DNA of 8,553 bases from Thermoplasmata archaeon (GCA_021798415.1 JAJZGO010000058.1:1-8553), one strand, 5' to 3'; positions 1 to 7,747 are shown, counted from the stretch's first letter. Made by a program: numbers and translations. Notes: generated from the sequence alone by a model not told the origin.

Positions 1-1584
<1,584 letters not shown>

Positions 1585-1600
1585 GTCCCCTCACCCCCCT

Positions 1601-2725
1601 TCAGGGTCGAGGACGCGGCCAGGTCCGGCCCTTCGGGGGGCCGACGTAGTCGACGTCGGGGCGCATCAGCCGGTTGTGGGCCGCCTGCTCGAGCGCGTGG
1701 GCGGTCCATCCGACGGTCCTCGCCACCGCGAACGTCGGGGTGAAGAGCTCTCGCGGGATCCCGATCCCCTCGAGCACGACCGAGGTGTAGAACTCCACGT
1801 TCGTGAAGAGCCGGGCGTTCGGCCGCGCCGCCCGCAACCCCGCGAGCGCGGCGCGCTCGACCGCTTCGGCGAGCGCGAACCGCTCGGGGGACGCGACCGT
1901 CCGCGCGACCTCGTGGAGGACGATGCTCCGCGGGTCGTCCGTCTTGTACACCCGGTGACCGAATCCGAAGAGGACCTCGTGCCGCGCGAGGCGTTCGGCG
2001 ACCCACGCCTCCGCCCGGTCGGGGGTGCCGACGGCGTCCAGCATGTCCGAGACCCGGCTCGGAGCCCCGCCGTGGAGAGGTCCCTTCAGCGTTCCGAGCG
2101 CCCCGGTCGCCCCGCTCACGAGGTCGGACTGGGTCGAGATCGCCACGCGCAGAGCGAACGTCGACGCGTTCATGCCATGGTCGGCGAGGAGAACGAGGTA
2201 CGCGTCGAGCGCGCGGACGTGCCGGGGGTCGGCCTCCTTGCCTTTCAGTAGGTAGAGGTAGTCCGCGGCGTGCGATAGGTCGCGGCGGGACTGAAGAGGG
2301 GTAAGCCCCTGCGCGCGTCGGACGTAGCGCGCGAGCAGGATCGGGGTGCGCGCGATGAGGCGGTACCCCTGTTCGAGGGTAGGGGGGTATCCGTACGTCC
2401 CGTCGCCGAGGGCCGACAGGATCGTTCGGAGGGCCTCGAGCGGGGGGAGGTCCGGCGCGAGAGCGTCGACGACCCGCTCGATCGCGGCGGGGACCTCGCG
2501 CGCGGACCCGAGCGAACGAACGACCTCGGGGGACGGGTCGGCCCCCGGGGGGTCGCCGTGGAGGAGCAGATGGACGACCGACTCGTACGGCACGCCGGGC
2601 ACGAGACCCCGCACGTCGAACCCGCGGTAGACGAGCTCCCCGGTCTCGCCCCCGACGAACGAGATCGACGACTCGCCCACCGATACGTCGTCGAGCCCCG
2701 GCGAGACCCGTCGCTCCGCCGCCAC
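1601..2725 (-). CDS. gltA: Citrate synthase (or 2-methylcitrate synthase)
   Basis: This enzyme condenses acetyl-CoA with oxaloacetate to citrate, the entry step of the TCA cycle. At 374 aa it fits the short dimeric citrate synthases of archaea and Gram-positive bacteria. Visible motifs are the substrate-binding DHGMNAST (H183), the catalytic His in GPLHGGA (H218), the family signature GFGHRVYKTDDPR (H257, R258) and the arginine in ARTVGW (R336). The third catalytic residue, normally Asp in an NVDFYS-type motif, reads NVEFYTS, so E311 replaces Asp. The start is GTG at 2725, with GGAGG four bases upstream and a TATA-like box 27 bases upstream. It is transcribed divergently from lsm and convergently with dnaK. 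Propionyl-CoA as substrate (methylcitrate synthase) cannot be excluded from sequence, but no prp genes are visible here. Confidence 0.93.
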   Translation of the reverse strand: MAAERRVSPGLDDVSVGESSISFVGGETGELVYRGFDVRGLVPGVPYESVVHLLLHGDPPGADPSPEVVRSLGSAREVPAAIERVVDALAPDLPPLEALRTILSALGDGTYGYPPTLEQGYRLIARTPILLARYVRRAQGLTPLQSRRDLSHAADYLYLLKGKEADPRHVRALDAYLVLLADHGMNASTFALRVAISTQSDLVSGATGALGTLKGPLHGGAPSRVSDMLDAVGTPDRAEAWVAERLARHEVLFGFGHRVYKTDDPRSIVLHEVARTVASPERFALAEAVERAALAGLRAARPNARLFTNVEFYTSVVLEGIGIPRELFTPTFAVARTVGWTAHALEQAAHNRLMRPDVDYVGPPKGRTWPRPRP

Positions 2726-2729
2726 GGCG

Positions 2730-2734
2730 CCTCC
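2730..2734 (-). promoter_or_regulatory. Shine-Dalgarno-like GGAGG before citrate synthase
   Basis: On the minus strand GGAGG lies four bases before the GTG start at 2725. It supports this start over other GTG or ATG codons. It is in tension with the nearby TATA-like box, which would place the transcript start almost at the GTG and leave the GGAGG outside the mRNA. One of the two signals may be chance, or transcription may start further upstream. Confidence 0.4.
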
Positions 2735-2747
2735 AATCGGGCCGCCG

Positions 2748-2757
2748 AGATATACCC
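2748..2757 (-). promoter_or_regulatory. TATA-like box for the citrate synthase gene
   Basis: Read on the minus strand this is GGGTATATCT, an AT-rich island in a very GC-rich background. Its centre is about 27 bases upstream of the GTG start, the usual distance from an archaeal TATA box to the transcription start. A leaderless or nearly leaderless mRNA is the simplest reading. Confidence 0.5.
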
Positions 2758-2807
2758 GGCGGACGGTCGGTCCACAACGCTTAAGGTCGATGGACCGTCG
2801 GACCGCC
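2758..2807. promoter_or_regulatory. Interrupted inverted repeat around the lsm promoter, candidate operator
   Basis: The arms at 2758-2774 and 2791-2807 are inverted copies matching at 14 of 17 positions. The inner 7 bases are perfect (CGGTCCA / TGGACCG). The 16-base spacer carries the TATA-like box of lsm. Within the arms the hexamer GGACCG occurs at 2792-2797 and 2800-2805, and inverted at 2768-2773. The left arm also abuts the TATA-like box of the divergent citrate synthase gene. A dimeric repressor bound here would block TBP access for the lsm-ribK operon and possibly for both directions. The operator role is inferred; the symmetry is directly visible. Confidence 0.45.
2775..2786 (+). promoter_or_regulatory. 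TATA-like box for the lsm-ribK-raSEA-nadE operon
   Basis: The sequence CAACGCTTAAGG contains TTAA centred 26 bases before the lsm ATG. That predicts transcription starting at the ATG itself, giving a leaderless mRNA. This agrees with the lack of any Shine-Dalgarno sequence before lsm. A very similar CAACGTTTTACGG precedes the gene at 5676. Confidence 0.55.
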
Positions 2808-2808
2808 G

Positions 2809-3048
2809 ATGGCGGACGCGCCGGTTCGGTTGCTCGAGCGCGTGCTCCAGCAACGGGTGACCCTCACGCTCAAGGACGGCCGGGAGCTCTCGGGCCGGCT
2901 GCTCGGCGTCGACGAGCACATGAACCTCGTCCTCGACGACGCCGACGAGACCGGTCCCGAGATGAGTCGCCGGCTCGGCCGGGTCGTCCTCCGCGGGTCG
3001 AACGTGATCACCCTCCACGCGCCCCAGGGTCCGGCGGCGAAGCCGTAG
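2809..3048 (+). CDS. lsm: Archaeal Sm-like RNA-binding protein (Lsm/SmAP)
   Basis: Archaeal Lsm proteins form heptameric or hexameric rings that bind U-rich single-stranded RNA, and are linked to RNA processing and turnover. The 79-aa product is the normal length for a single Sm fold. The Sm1 motif runs through VTLTLKDGRELSGRLLG and VDEHMNLVLDDA at about residues 17-45. The Sm2 motif appears as GRVVLRGSNVITL at about 57-69, with the RG and N that form the uridine-binding pocket. ATG at 2809 is supported by the TATA-like box 26 bases upstream. It is the first gene of a tight operon; ribK starts 5 bases after its stop. In many euryarchaea lsm is followed by the ribosomal protein L37e gene, which is not present here. 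Confidence 0.92.
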   Translation: MADAPVRLLERVLQQRVTLTLKDGRELSGRLLGVDEHMNLVLDDADETGPEMSRRLGRVVLRGSNVITLHAPQGPAAKP

Positions 3049-3053
3049 CGACC

Positions 3054-3758
3054 GTGCCGGCGACCGGGGTCCCCCACGACACGAGCGGCCGTCCCCGGGC
3101 CCGGGGCGACACGCTCGCGGTGCTGAAGCTCCTCGCCCTCGCCGGCGCGGACGAGACGCCGGTCCTCCTCACGTCGCGCGAACTCGGCGAGCGGCTCGGA
3201 GTGAGCCAGCAGGCGGCCGACCGCTACCTGGTCGCCCTCGAGAAGAAGGGCCTCCTGAGCCGCGCGCTCGCCCAGCGGCGCCAGCGCCTCCTCCTCACCC
3301 CGGCCGCGATGGACCTCTTGCGAAGCGAGTACCACGGCTACCACCGCATCTTCGAGGGCCCGGCCCGGGTCTCGTTCTCGGGGCAGGTCGCGTCGGGCCT
3401 CGGCGAGGGTCGCTATTACCTCAGCCAGCCGGGGTACGTCGTCCAGTTCACGGAGCGTCTCGGCTACGCACCGTACCCGGGTACCCTCAACGTCCGCCTG
3501 AACACCCGATCGCTGCGCAAGGTCGCCCTCCTCGATTCGTGGACGGGGATCCGGATCGATGGGTTCCACGCGAGCGGCCGGACGTTCGGCGGAGCGACGT
3601 GCTTCCCGGCGAAGATGAACGGCCGCTCCTGCCACCTGATCCACCCCGACCGCTCGCACTACAAGGACGTGGTCGAGTTCGTGGCGGCCGAGTGCCTGCG
3701 CGAGGCGCTGCCGGTGCGCGACGACGACGTCGTCGAGGTCGACATCGAGGAGAAATGA
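3054..3758 (+). CDS. ribK: CTP-dependent riboflavin kinase with N-terminal HTH domain (RibK/RbkR type)
   Basis: It phosphorylates riboflavin to FMN using CTP, the archaeal replacement for the bacterial and eukaryotic ATP-dependent enzyme. With GTG at 3054 the protein is 234 aa. Residues about 21-85 form a winged-helix region (RELGERLGVSQQAADRYL, then KKGLLSRALAQRRQ), a layout also seen in HTH-fused RibK of Thermoplasma. The kinase domain spans about 100-232: GLGEGRYYLSQPGY, YPGTLNVRL (143-147, the Thr and Asn that bind Mg and nucleotide), TFGGATCFPAKMNG, and the final DDDVVEVDI. Family members with this fusion (RbkR) are known as regulators of riboflavin genes, so this protein may both make FMN and bind DNA. 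GTG at 3120 would give 212 aa and also keep both domains. I prefer 3054 because it lies 5 bases after lsm. The ATGA at its end overlaps the next gene. Confidence 0.92.
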   Translation: MPATGVPHDTSGRPRARGDTLAVLKLLALAGADETPVLLTSRELGERLGVSQQAADRYLVALEKKGLLSRALAQRRQRLLLTPAAMDLLRSEYHGYHRIFEGPARVSFSGQVASGLGEGRYYLSQPGYVVQFTERLGYAPYPGTLNVRLNTRSLRKVALLDSWTGIRIDGFHASGRTFGGATCFPAKMNGRSCHLIHPDRSHYKDVVEFVAAECLREALPVRDDDVVEVDIEEK

Positions 3759-4777
3759 CGCCGGAATCCCTCGCCCGTGCGGTCGCTCGCGACCGCCGCC
3801 CCGAGCCCGCGGGTCCCGAGACCGCCCGCCGCTACGTGAACCAGTGGGTCGAGCGCGAGGCCCTCGGAAGCGACGAGGTCCGCGCCTTCGTTCTGATCTT
3901 GAAGACGCGAGGGTGCTACTGGGCGGACCTGAAGGGGTGTTCGATGTGCGGCTACGCGAAGGACACCCTCGGCCGTTCGGCGACCCCCGCGGAGCTCGCC
4001 GAGCAGCTCGCTCGAGCCCTCGACCGATACCACGACGAACCGTACGTGAAGGTGTACACCTCGGGAAGCTTTCTCGACGACCGCGAGGTCGATCGATCGA
4101 GCCGCCGCGCGATCGCGACCGCGTTCTCGGGGCGCGCCCGTCGCCTCCTCTTCGAGACGCTCCCCGAGTTCGCCACCGCCGAGACGCTCGCGCCGCTTCG
4201 GGAGGCGTTCGCGGGAGAGCTCGAGGTGGCGCTCGGTCTCGAGACGACCGACCCCGTCGTCCTCGCCCGGTTCGTGCACAAGAGCGCATCGCCCACGGAG
4301 TATCTCGAAGCGGCCGACCGCGTGCGCGCGCTCGGGCTCCGGGCCAAGGGCTACCTTCTGCTGAAGCCGCCGTACCTGACGGAGGAGGAGTCGGTCGCCG
4401 ACGTCCTCGCGTCGATCGAACGGGCGGCGCCCCACTTCGACACCCTGTCGGTGAACCCCGTCCACATCCAGAACGGTACCGTCGTCGAGTGGCTCTACCA
4501 TCGGGGCCGCTACCGGCCCCCCTGGCTCTGGTCGGTCGTCGAGGTGCTCCGACGCGGCGCGGGTACGCGGGGGACGACGCGGCTCGTCTCCTTCCCGACG
4601 GCGGGCGGCCTGCGTCGCGGTCCTCACAACTGCGGGACGTGCGACGCTGGCGTCCTCGAAGCGATCGAGACCGCGTCGCTCACGCAAGAGTTCTCCCCGC
4701 TCGACGCCCTCGATTGCCCGTGCCGGGCGCGCTGGGAGTCGCACCGTGCCCTCGAGCCGCTCGGAGTCGAGGCATGA
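3755..4777 (+). CDS. raSEA: Radical SAM protein of the archaeosine biosynthesis family (RaSEA-like)
   Basis: In characterised archaea RaSEA works after ArcS: it cleaves the lysine adduct on position-15 preQ0 of tRNA to yield archaeosine (G+). The 340-aa product carries an iron-sulfur motif spaced C-x7-C-x2-C (C54, C62, C65; RGCYWADLKGCSMCGYAKD), wider than the canonical radical SAM CxxxCxxC but of the kind expected in this family. Further barrel elements are VYTSGSFLD (100-108), LLFETLPEF, VALGLETTD (158-166), AKGYLLLKPP and VNPVHIQNGT. The C-terminal part has HNCGTCD (H291, C293, C296) and CPC (C321, C323), which may bind a second metal. ATG at 3755 overlaps the ribK stop as ATGA, and its own stop overlaps nadE the same way, so translation is probably coupled. 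No other archaeosine genes (tgtA, arcS) are visible in the window. Confidence 0.85.
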   Translation: MTPESLARAVARDRRPEPAGPETARRYVNQWVEREALGSDEVRAFVLILKTRGCYWADLKGCSMCGYAKDTLGRSATPAELAEQLARALDRYHDEPYVKVYTSGSFLDDREVDRSSRRAIATAFSGRARRLLFETLPEFATAETLAPLREAFAGELEVALGLETTDPVVLARFVHKSASPTEYLEAADRVRALGLRAKGYLLLKPPYLTEEESVADVLASIERAAPHFDTLSVNPVHIQNGTVVEWLYHRGRYRPPWLWSVVEVLRRGAGTRGTTRLVSFPTAGGLRRGPHNCGTCDAGVLEAIETASLTQEFSPLDALDCPCRARWESHRALEPLGVEA

Positions 4778-5583
4778 CGAGCCTCGTGCCGCGGCTGCCC
4801 GCCCACGCGGTCTCGACCGTCCACCAGTTCCTGCGCGCGCACGCGCTCGCGAACGACCTCGAAGGGGTGGTCGTCGGGCTCTCCGGGGGGATCGACAGCG
4901 CGCTCGTGGCCCGGCTGGCCGTCGACGCGCTCGGACCGGCCCGGGTCTTCGGGATCCTCCTGCCCGACGCTCGCCACTCCCCCGAACTCCGGACCGAGAC
5001 CGAGGCCTACGCGCGCTCGCTCGGGATCGCGTCGCGGGTCGTGGAGATCGAACCGGCGGTGGAGGCGTTCCGGACGCTCCTGCCCGACGTCCGGGACCGG
5101 GTCGCCCTGGGGAACGTGACGGCCCGCGTCCGGATGATCGTGGAGTACGCCCTCGCCCGGGAGCGCCGGGCCCTCGTCATGGGGGCGGGCAACAAGTCCG
5201 AGCTCCTCCTCGGCTACTTCACGAAGTACGGGGACGGCGGGGTCGACCTCCTGCCGATCGGCGACCTCTACAAGACCGAGGTCCGCGCGCTCGCCGAACA
5301 GCTCGGGCTGCCCGCGGCGGTCCGGGCGCGCCCGCCGACCGCGGGCCTCTGGGAGGGTCAGACGGACGAGGCCGAGCTCGGCCTCCCCTACGCGGAGATC
5401 GACCCGATCCTGTACGGCCTCGAGCAACTGCGCACGGAGGAGGAGATCGCGGCCGCGACCGGCACCCCCCTCGACCGGGTCCGCGAGGTCGCGGCCCGCG
5501 TCGCCCGGCACCGGCACAAGCGCCGCCCCCCGCCGATCCCCAAGATCGGCCTGCGGACGATCGGGATCGACTGGCGGGAGTGA
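4774..5583 (+). CDS. nadE: NAD+ synthase, ammonia-dependent type
   Basis: It amidates deamido-NAD to NAD+ using ATP, the last step of NAD synthesis. The 269-aa length and lack of an N-terminal nitrilase domain indicate the form that uses free ammonia, not glutamine. The ATP pyrophosphatase loop SGGIDS is at 37-42. Other family signatures are GNVTARVRM (113-121), GAGNKSE (137-143), GYFTKYGDGGVD (147-158), LYKTEVRALA and PPTAGLWEGQTDE (187-199). The basic C-terminus HRHKRRPPPIPKIG is typical. The ATGA overlap with the upstream radical SAM gene fixes the ATG at 4774. It is the last gene of the lsm operon; the next gene is 92 bases away with its own TATA-like box. The co-transcribed ribK gives a cofactor-synthesis theme, though the grouping may be accidental. 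Confidence 0.95.
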   Translation: MTSLVPRLPAHAVSTVHQFLRAHALANDLEGVVVGLSGGIDSALVARLAVDALGPARVFGILLPDARHSPELRTETEAYARSLGIASRVVEIEPAVEAFRTLLPDVRDRVALGNVTARVRMIVEYALARERRALVMGAGNKSELLLGYFTKYGDGGVDLLPIGDLYKTEVRALAEQLGLPAAVRARPPTAGLWEGQTDEAELGLPYAEIDPILYGLEQLRTEEEIAAATGTPLDRVREVAARVARHRHKRRPPPIPKIGLRTIGIDWRE

Positions 5584-5621
5584 GCCCCCGTTCGCCGTGC
5601 GGTGCCGCCGTCGCGGTCAAG

Positions 5622-5634
5622 CAACGTTTTACGG
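5622..5634 (+). promoter_or_regulatory. TATA-like box before the CDIN1-like gene
   Basis: CAACGTTTTACGG is the only AT-rich patch in the 92-base gap after nadE and closely resembles the CAACGCTTAAGG upstream of lsm. The predicted start, about 25 bases downstream, falls near 5654 and leaves a leader of about 22 bases before the ATG at 5676. That leader contains a weak AGGA at 5663-5666. A small hairpin (CCCAC at 5636-5640, GTGGG at 5647-5651) lies just downstream of the box. Confidence 0.45.
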
Positions 5635-5675
5635 ACCCACGGCTCGGTGGGCCGACTGCTTCAGGACGATCGGGC

Positions 5676-6560
5676 ATGGACCGGCAGACCTATCAGCGGC
5701 TCTTCGACCTCCTCGCGACGTACGACGACGTGCGCCGCGTCAGCCATACGGAACACCTGGACGAGGAGCTGCTCTTCGTCATTCACACCCACCGCGTCAC
5801 GCGCGACGCGACCCGGCGCTTCTACGTCGTCAAGCGGCAGCTTCCGCGCCTGGTCGGCCAGTGGAAGCACGGCCGCTCGATCCTCGACATCGCGCGCGAG
5901 TGGAAGTTCCCGCCGGTCCTGATGGGCCAGCAGATGCTCGGCGAGCTCGGGATCCCCCGCAAGAAGGTCTGGCAGACGTTCCTGAACCCCGACACCGCGC
6001 CCGACGCGCGGCTGCGCCAGGAGGTCTCGGACCTCCTCGAGAACGACCTGATCTACTCGCCCCGCGGGATGGAGCTCCAGCGGGAGCGCGGGCGCAAGGG
6101 CGAGGAACGGCTCCAGGCATGGCTCGAGAAGCACGGGATCGGCTACCGGACGGAGAAGGACCTGCGGGGGAAGTACGCGAAGACACCGGACGCCCTCCTC
6201 GACGAGCCGATCATCTTCTTCGGCCAGAAGCTCACGTGGATCGAGTCGAAGGCGAACTTCGGCGACGACGTCGAGCTCCGCAAGAACCTGAAACGCCAGC
6301 TCGCCCCGTACACGCAGATCTTCGGCGAAGGGGCGGTCGTCTACTGGTACGGGTACGTGGACGGAGCGGAGTCGCCCGACGGGATCATCCTGTGGGACGG
6401 AACGACGTTCGAGGGGATCACGCCGGTCGTCCCAGAGAGGACCGAGCGACCTCACGCTGCTCGCCCGTCGCGAGATCACGCTCGACCACCGTCCCCGGCG
6501 CCGCCTCCTTCAGGCCCACGATCAGAGCCCGACGGCTCCGCCGGCGCGCCGCCTCCCTGA
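5676..6560 (+). CDS. CDIN1/C15orf41 homologue, TPD-motif PD-(D/E)XK nuclease-like protein
   Basis: The 294-aa protein is colinear with human CDIN1 (C15orf41, 281 aa), the codanin-1 partner mutated in congenital dyserythropoietic anaemia type I. An N-terminal helical, HTH-like region includes ILDIAREWKFPPVLMGQQML (69-88), which mirrors a DLANEVDYAPSLMARLIL-like stretch in the human protein. The nuclease-like domain follows: GRKGEERLQAWL (139-150, E144 a candidate acidic ligand), KTPDALL (169-175, D172) and WIESKANFGDD (188-198, E190 and K192), giving a complete D...ExK set. VVYWYGYVDG (221-230) and GIILW also match the family. Family function in archaea is unknown; a metal-dependent role on DNA or RNA is an inference from the fold. 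Conservation appears to end near residue 250. The remaining Pro/Arg/Ser-rich tail is encoded opposite the 3' end of hisS. ATG at 5676 is the only in-frame start near the promoter. Confidence 0.85.
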   Translation: MDRQTYQRLFDLLATYDDVRRVSHTEHLDEELLFVIHTHRVTRDATRRFYVVKRQLPRLVGQWKHGRSILDIAREWKFPPVLMGQQMLGELGIPRKKVWQTFLNPDTAPDARLRQEVSDLLENDLIYSPRGMELQRERGRKGEERLQAWLEKHGIGYRTEKDLRGKYAKTPDALLDEPIIFFGQKLTWIESKANFGDDVELRKNLKRQLAPYTQIFGEGAVVYWYGYVDGAESPDGIILWDGTTFEGITPVVPERTERPHAARPSRDHARPPSPAPPPSGPRSEPDGSAGAPPP

Positions 6561-7719
6561 GCTGGCGCGACATCGACCGGGAGAGCAGGTCGCAGTCGGC
6601 GCTCACGCCGGCGCGTCGAAGCTCCTGGACGATCTCGACCGCTTCCGGCCGCCGGGTCGGGTCGACCACGACGACGTAGGTGTCGATGGGCGGCTCGCCG
6701 TCGGGCCACCGGCCGTGGCCGCGCAAGAGGATCTCGAGGGTCTGGTCGCCGATCGCGAGGCCGGCGGCCGGCGTGGGGGGGCCCTCGAACAGCTCGATGA
6801 GGTGGTCGTACCGGCCGCCGCCGAAGATCGCCCGCCCGTCCCCGTCGCGCGCGTACGCCTCGAAGACGGTGGACGTGTAGTAGGCGAGGCCGCGCACGAC
6901 CGTCGGGTCGAAGACGACGCGGTCCGCGAGCCCGGCGCGGTCGAGGAGCGCGAAGAGGGCCCGGACCCGCTCGAGGCCGGCGCGGGCCTCTTCGTCGAGC
7001 CCGCGGCTCCCGAGGGCCTCGAGGAACGCCGCGAGCGCGTCGGGAGCGATCCCCCGTCCCACGCTCTCGAAGAACGCTGCGAGCTCCCGGGCGCGGTCCG
7101 CGGGGATCCCCGCGGCCCCGAGCTCTCCCTCGAACTCGGCCGGGGGGATCTTGTGGTAGCGGTCGACCGCCCGGAAGAACCGGGTCATGTCGCGCGCCCC
7201 GTAGAGCCGGCCGAGGCCCTCGGCGATGGCCCGGTCGCTGACGCGGAACGCGTAGAGGCCGCTCGCCCCGACCTCGTCGAGGACGAGCGCGGCCGTCGCG
7301 AGGAGGTCCGTCTCCGCCTCGATCCCGGGGACCCCGAGAATGTCGAGGTTGAACTGGAGGAACTCCCGCGTACGGCCGGCTTGGGGCTCCTCGTAGCGCC
7401 AGACCTTCTGGAGCGTGAACCACTTCACCGGCATCGGTTCCGCTTTCGCCCGGTCGGTGAAGATCCGGGCGAGGGAGGGGGTCGTCTCGGAGACGAGCGC
7501 GACGGCGCGGTTGCCCTTGTCCCGGAAGAGCCAGGTCTCGGCCGCGATCCCCTCCCCGCTCTTCACCTGGTACAGCTCGAAGCTCTCGACGCACGGCGCC
7601 TCGAGCTCGGTGTACCCGGCTCGGCGGGCCGCGACGCGCATCCGTCGCCGGATCTCGGACCGAGCGCCCGCGTCGGGCGGGGGGTAGTCGCGGAACCCCC
7701 GGAGGACCTGGAACGGCAC
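6418..7719 (-). CDS. hisS: Histidyl-tRNA synthetase
   Basis: It attaches histidine to tRNA-His in a two-step ATP-dependent reaction; a class II synthetase active as a dimer in the cytosol. Starting at GTG 7719 gives 433 aa, the normal size, with the usual opening FQVLRGFRDYPPPDA. Motif 1 region: ELEAPCVESFELY. Motif 2: KWFTLQKVWRYEEPQAGRTREF with downstream FNLDILG. The histidine motifs are DPTVVRGLAYYTSTVFE (271-287) and FGGGRYDHL (299-307), and motif 3 is PAAGLAIG (317-324). The anticodon-binding domain follows (TYVVVVDP to the end). Two positions differ from the commonest wording: LRPE before TPS reads LVSE (76-79 region), and RGLDYYT reads RGLAYYT. The frame stays open to an ATG-like start at 7899, but those 60 residues are low complexity and contain the TATA-like box. 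Its 3' end overlaps the convergent CDIN1-like gene by 143 bases. Confidence 0.93.
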   Translation of the reverse strand: MPFQVLRGFRDYPPPDAGARSEIRRRMRVAARRAGYTELEAPCVESFELYQVKSGEGIAAETWLFRDKGNRAVALVSETTPSLARIFTDRAKAEPMPVKWFTLQKVWRYEEPQAGRTREFLQFNLDILGVPGIEAETDLLATAALVLDEVGASGLYAFRVSDRAIAEGLGRLYGARDMTRFFRAVDRYHKIPPAEFEGELGAAGIPADRARELAAFFESVGRGIAPDALAAFLEALGSRGLDEEARAGLERVRALFALLDRAGLADRVVFDPTVVRGLAYYTSTVFEAYARDGDGRAIFGGGRYDHLIELFEGPPTPAAGLAIGDQTLEILLRGHGRWPDGEPPIDTYVVVVDPTRRPEAVEIVQELRRAGVSADCDLLSRSMSRQLREAARRRSRRALIVGLKEAAPGTVVERDLATGEQREVARSSLGRPA

Positions 7720-7738
7720 GCGCCGGGGACCCTCGGGG

Positions 7739-7747
7739 AAGTATTTG
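7739..7747 (-). promoter_or_regulatory. TATA-like box for hisS
   Basis: On the minus strand CAAATACTT stands out in an extremely GC-rich spacer. Its centre is 24 bases upstream of GTG 7719, so transcription should begin at about the start codon. This is the main reason for choosing that start over the longer reading frame, which would place the box inside the coding sequence. Confidence 0.55.

Noticed and set aside
2790..3053. In-frame upstream extension of ribK running through lsm
   Set aside because: It overlaps a clear Sm fold in another frame, and its translation is Arg/Pro/Ala-rich shadow sequence with no resemblance to RibK.
3539..3754. In-frame upstream extension of the radical SAM gene
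   Set aside because: It lies entirely inside the conserved kinase domain of ribK in another frame. The ATGA junction gives a natural start at 3755.
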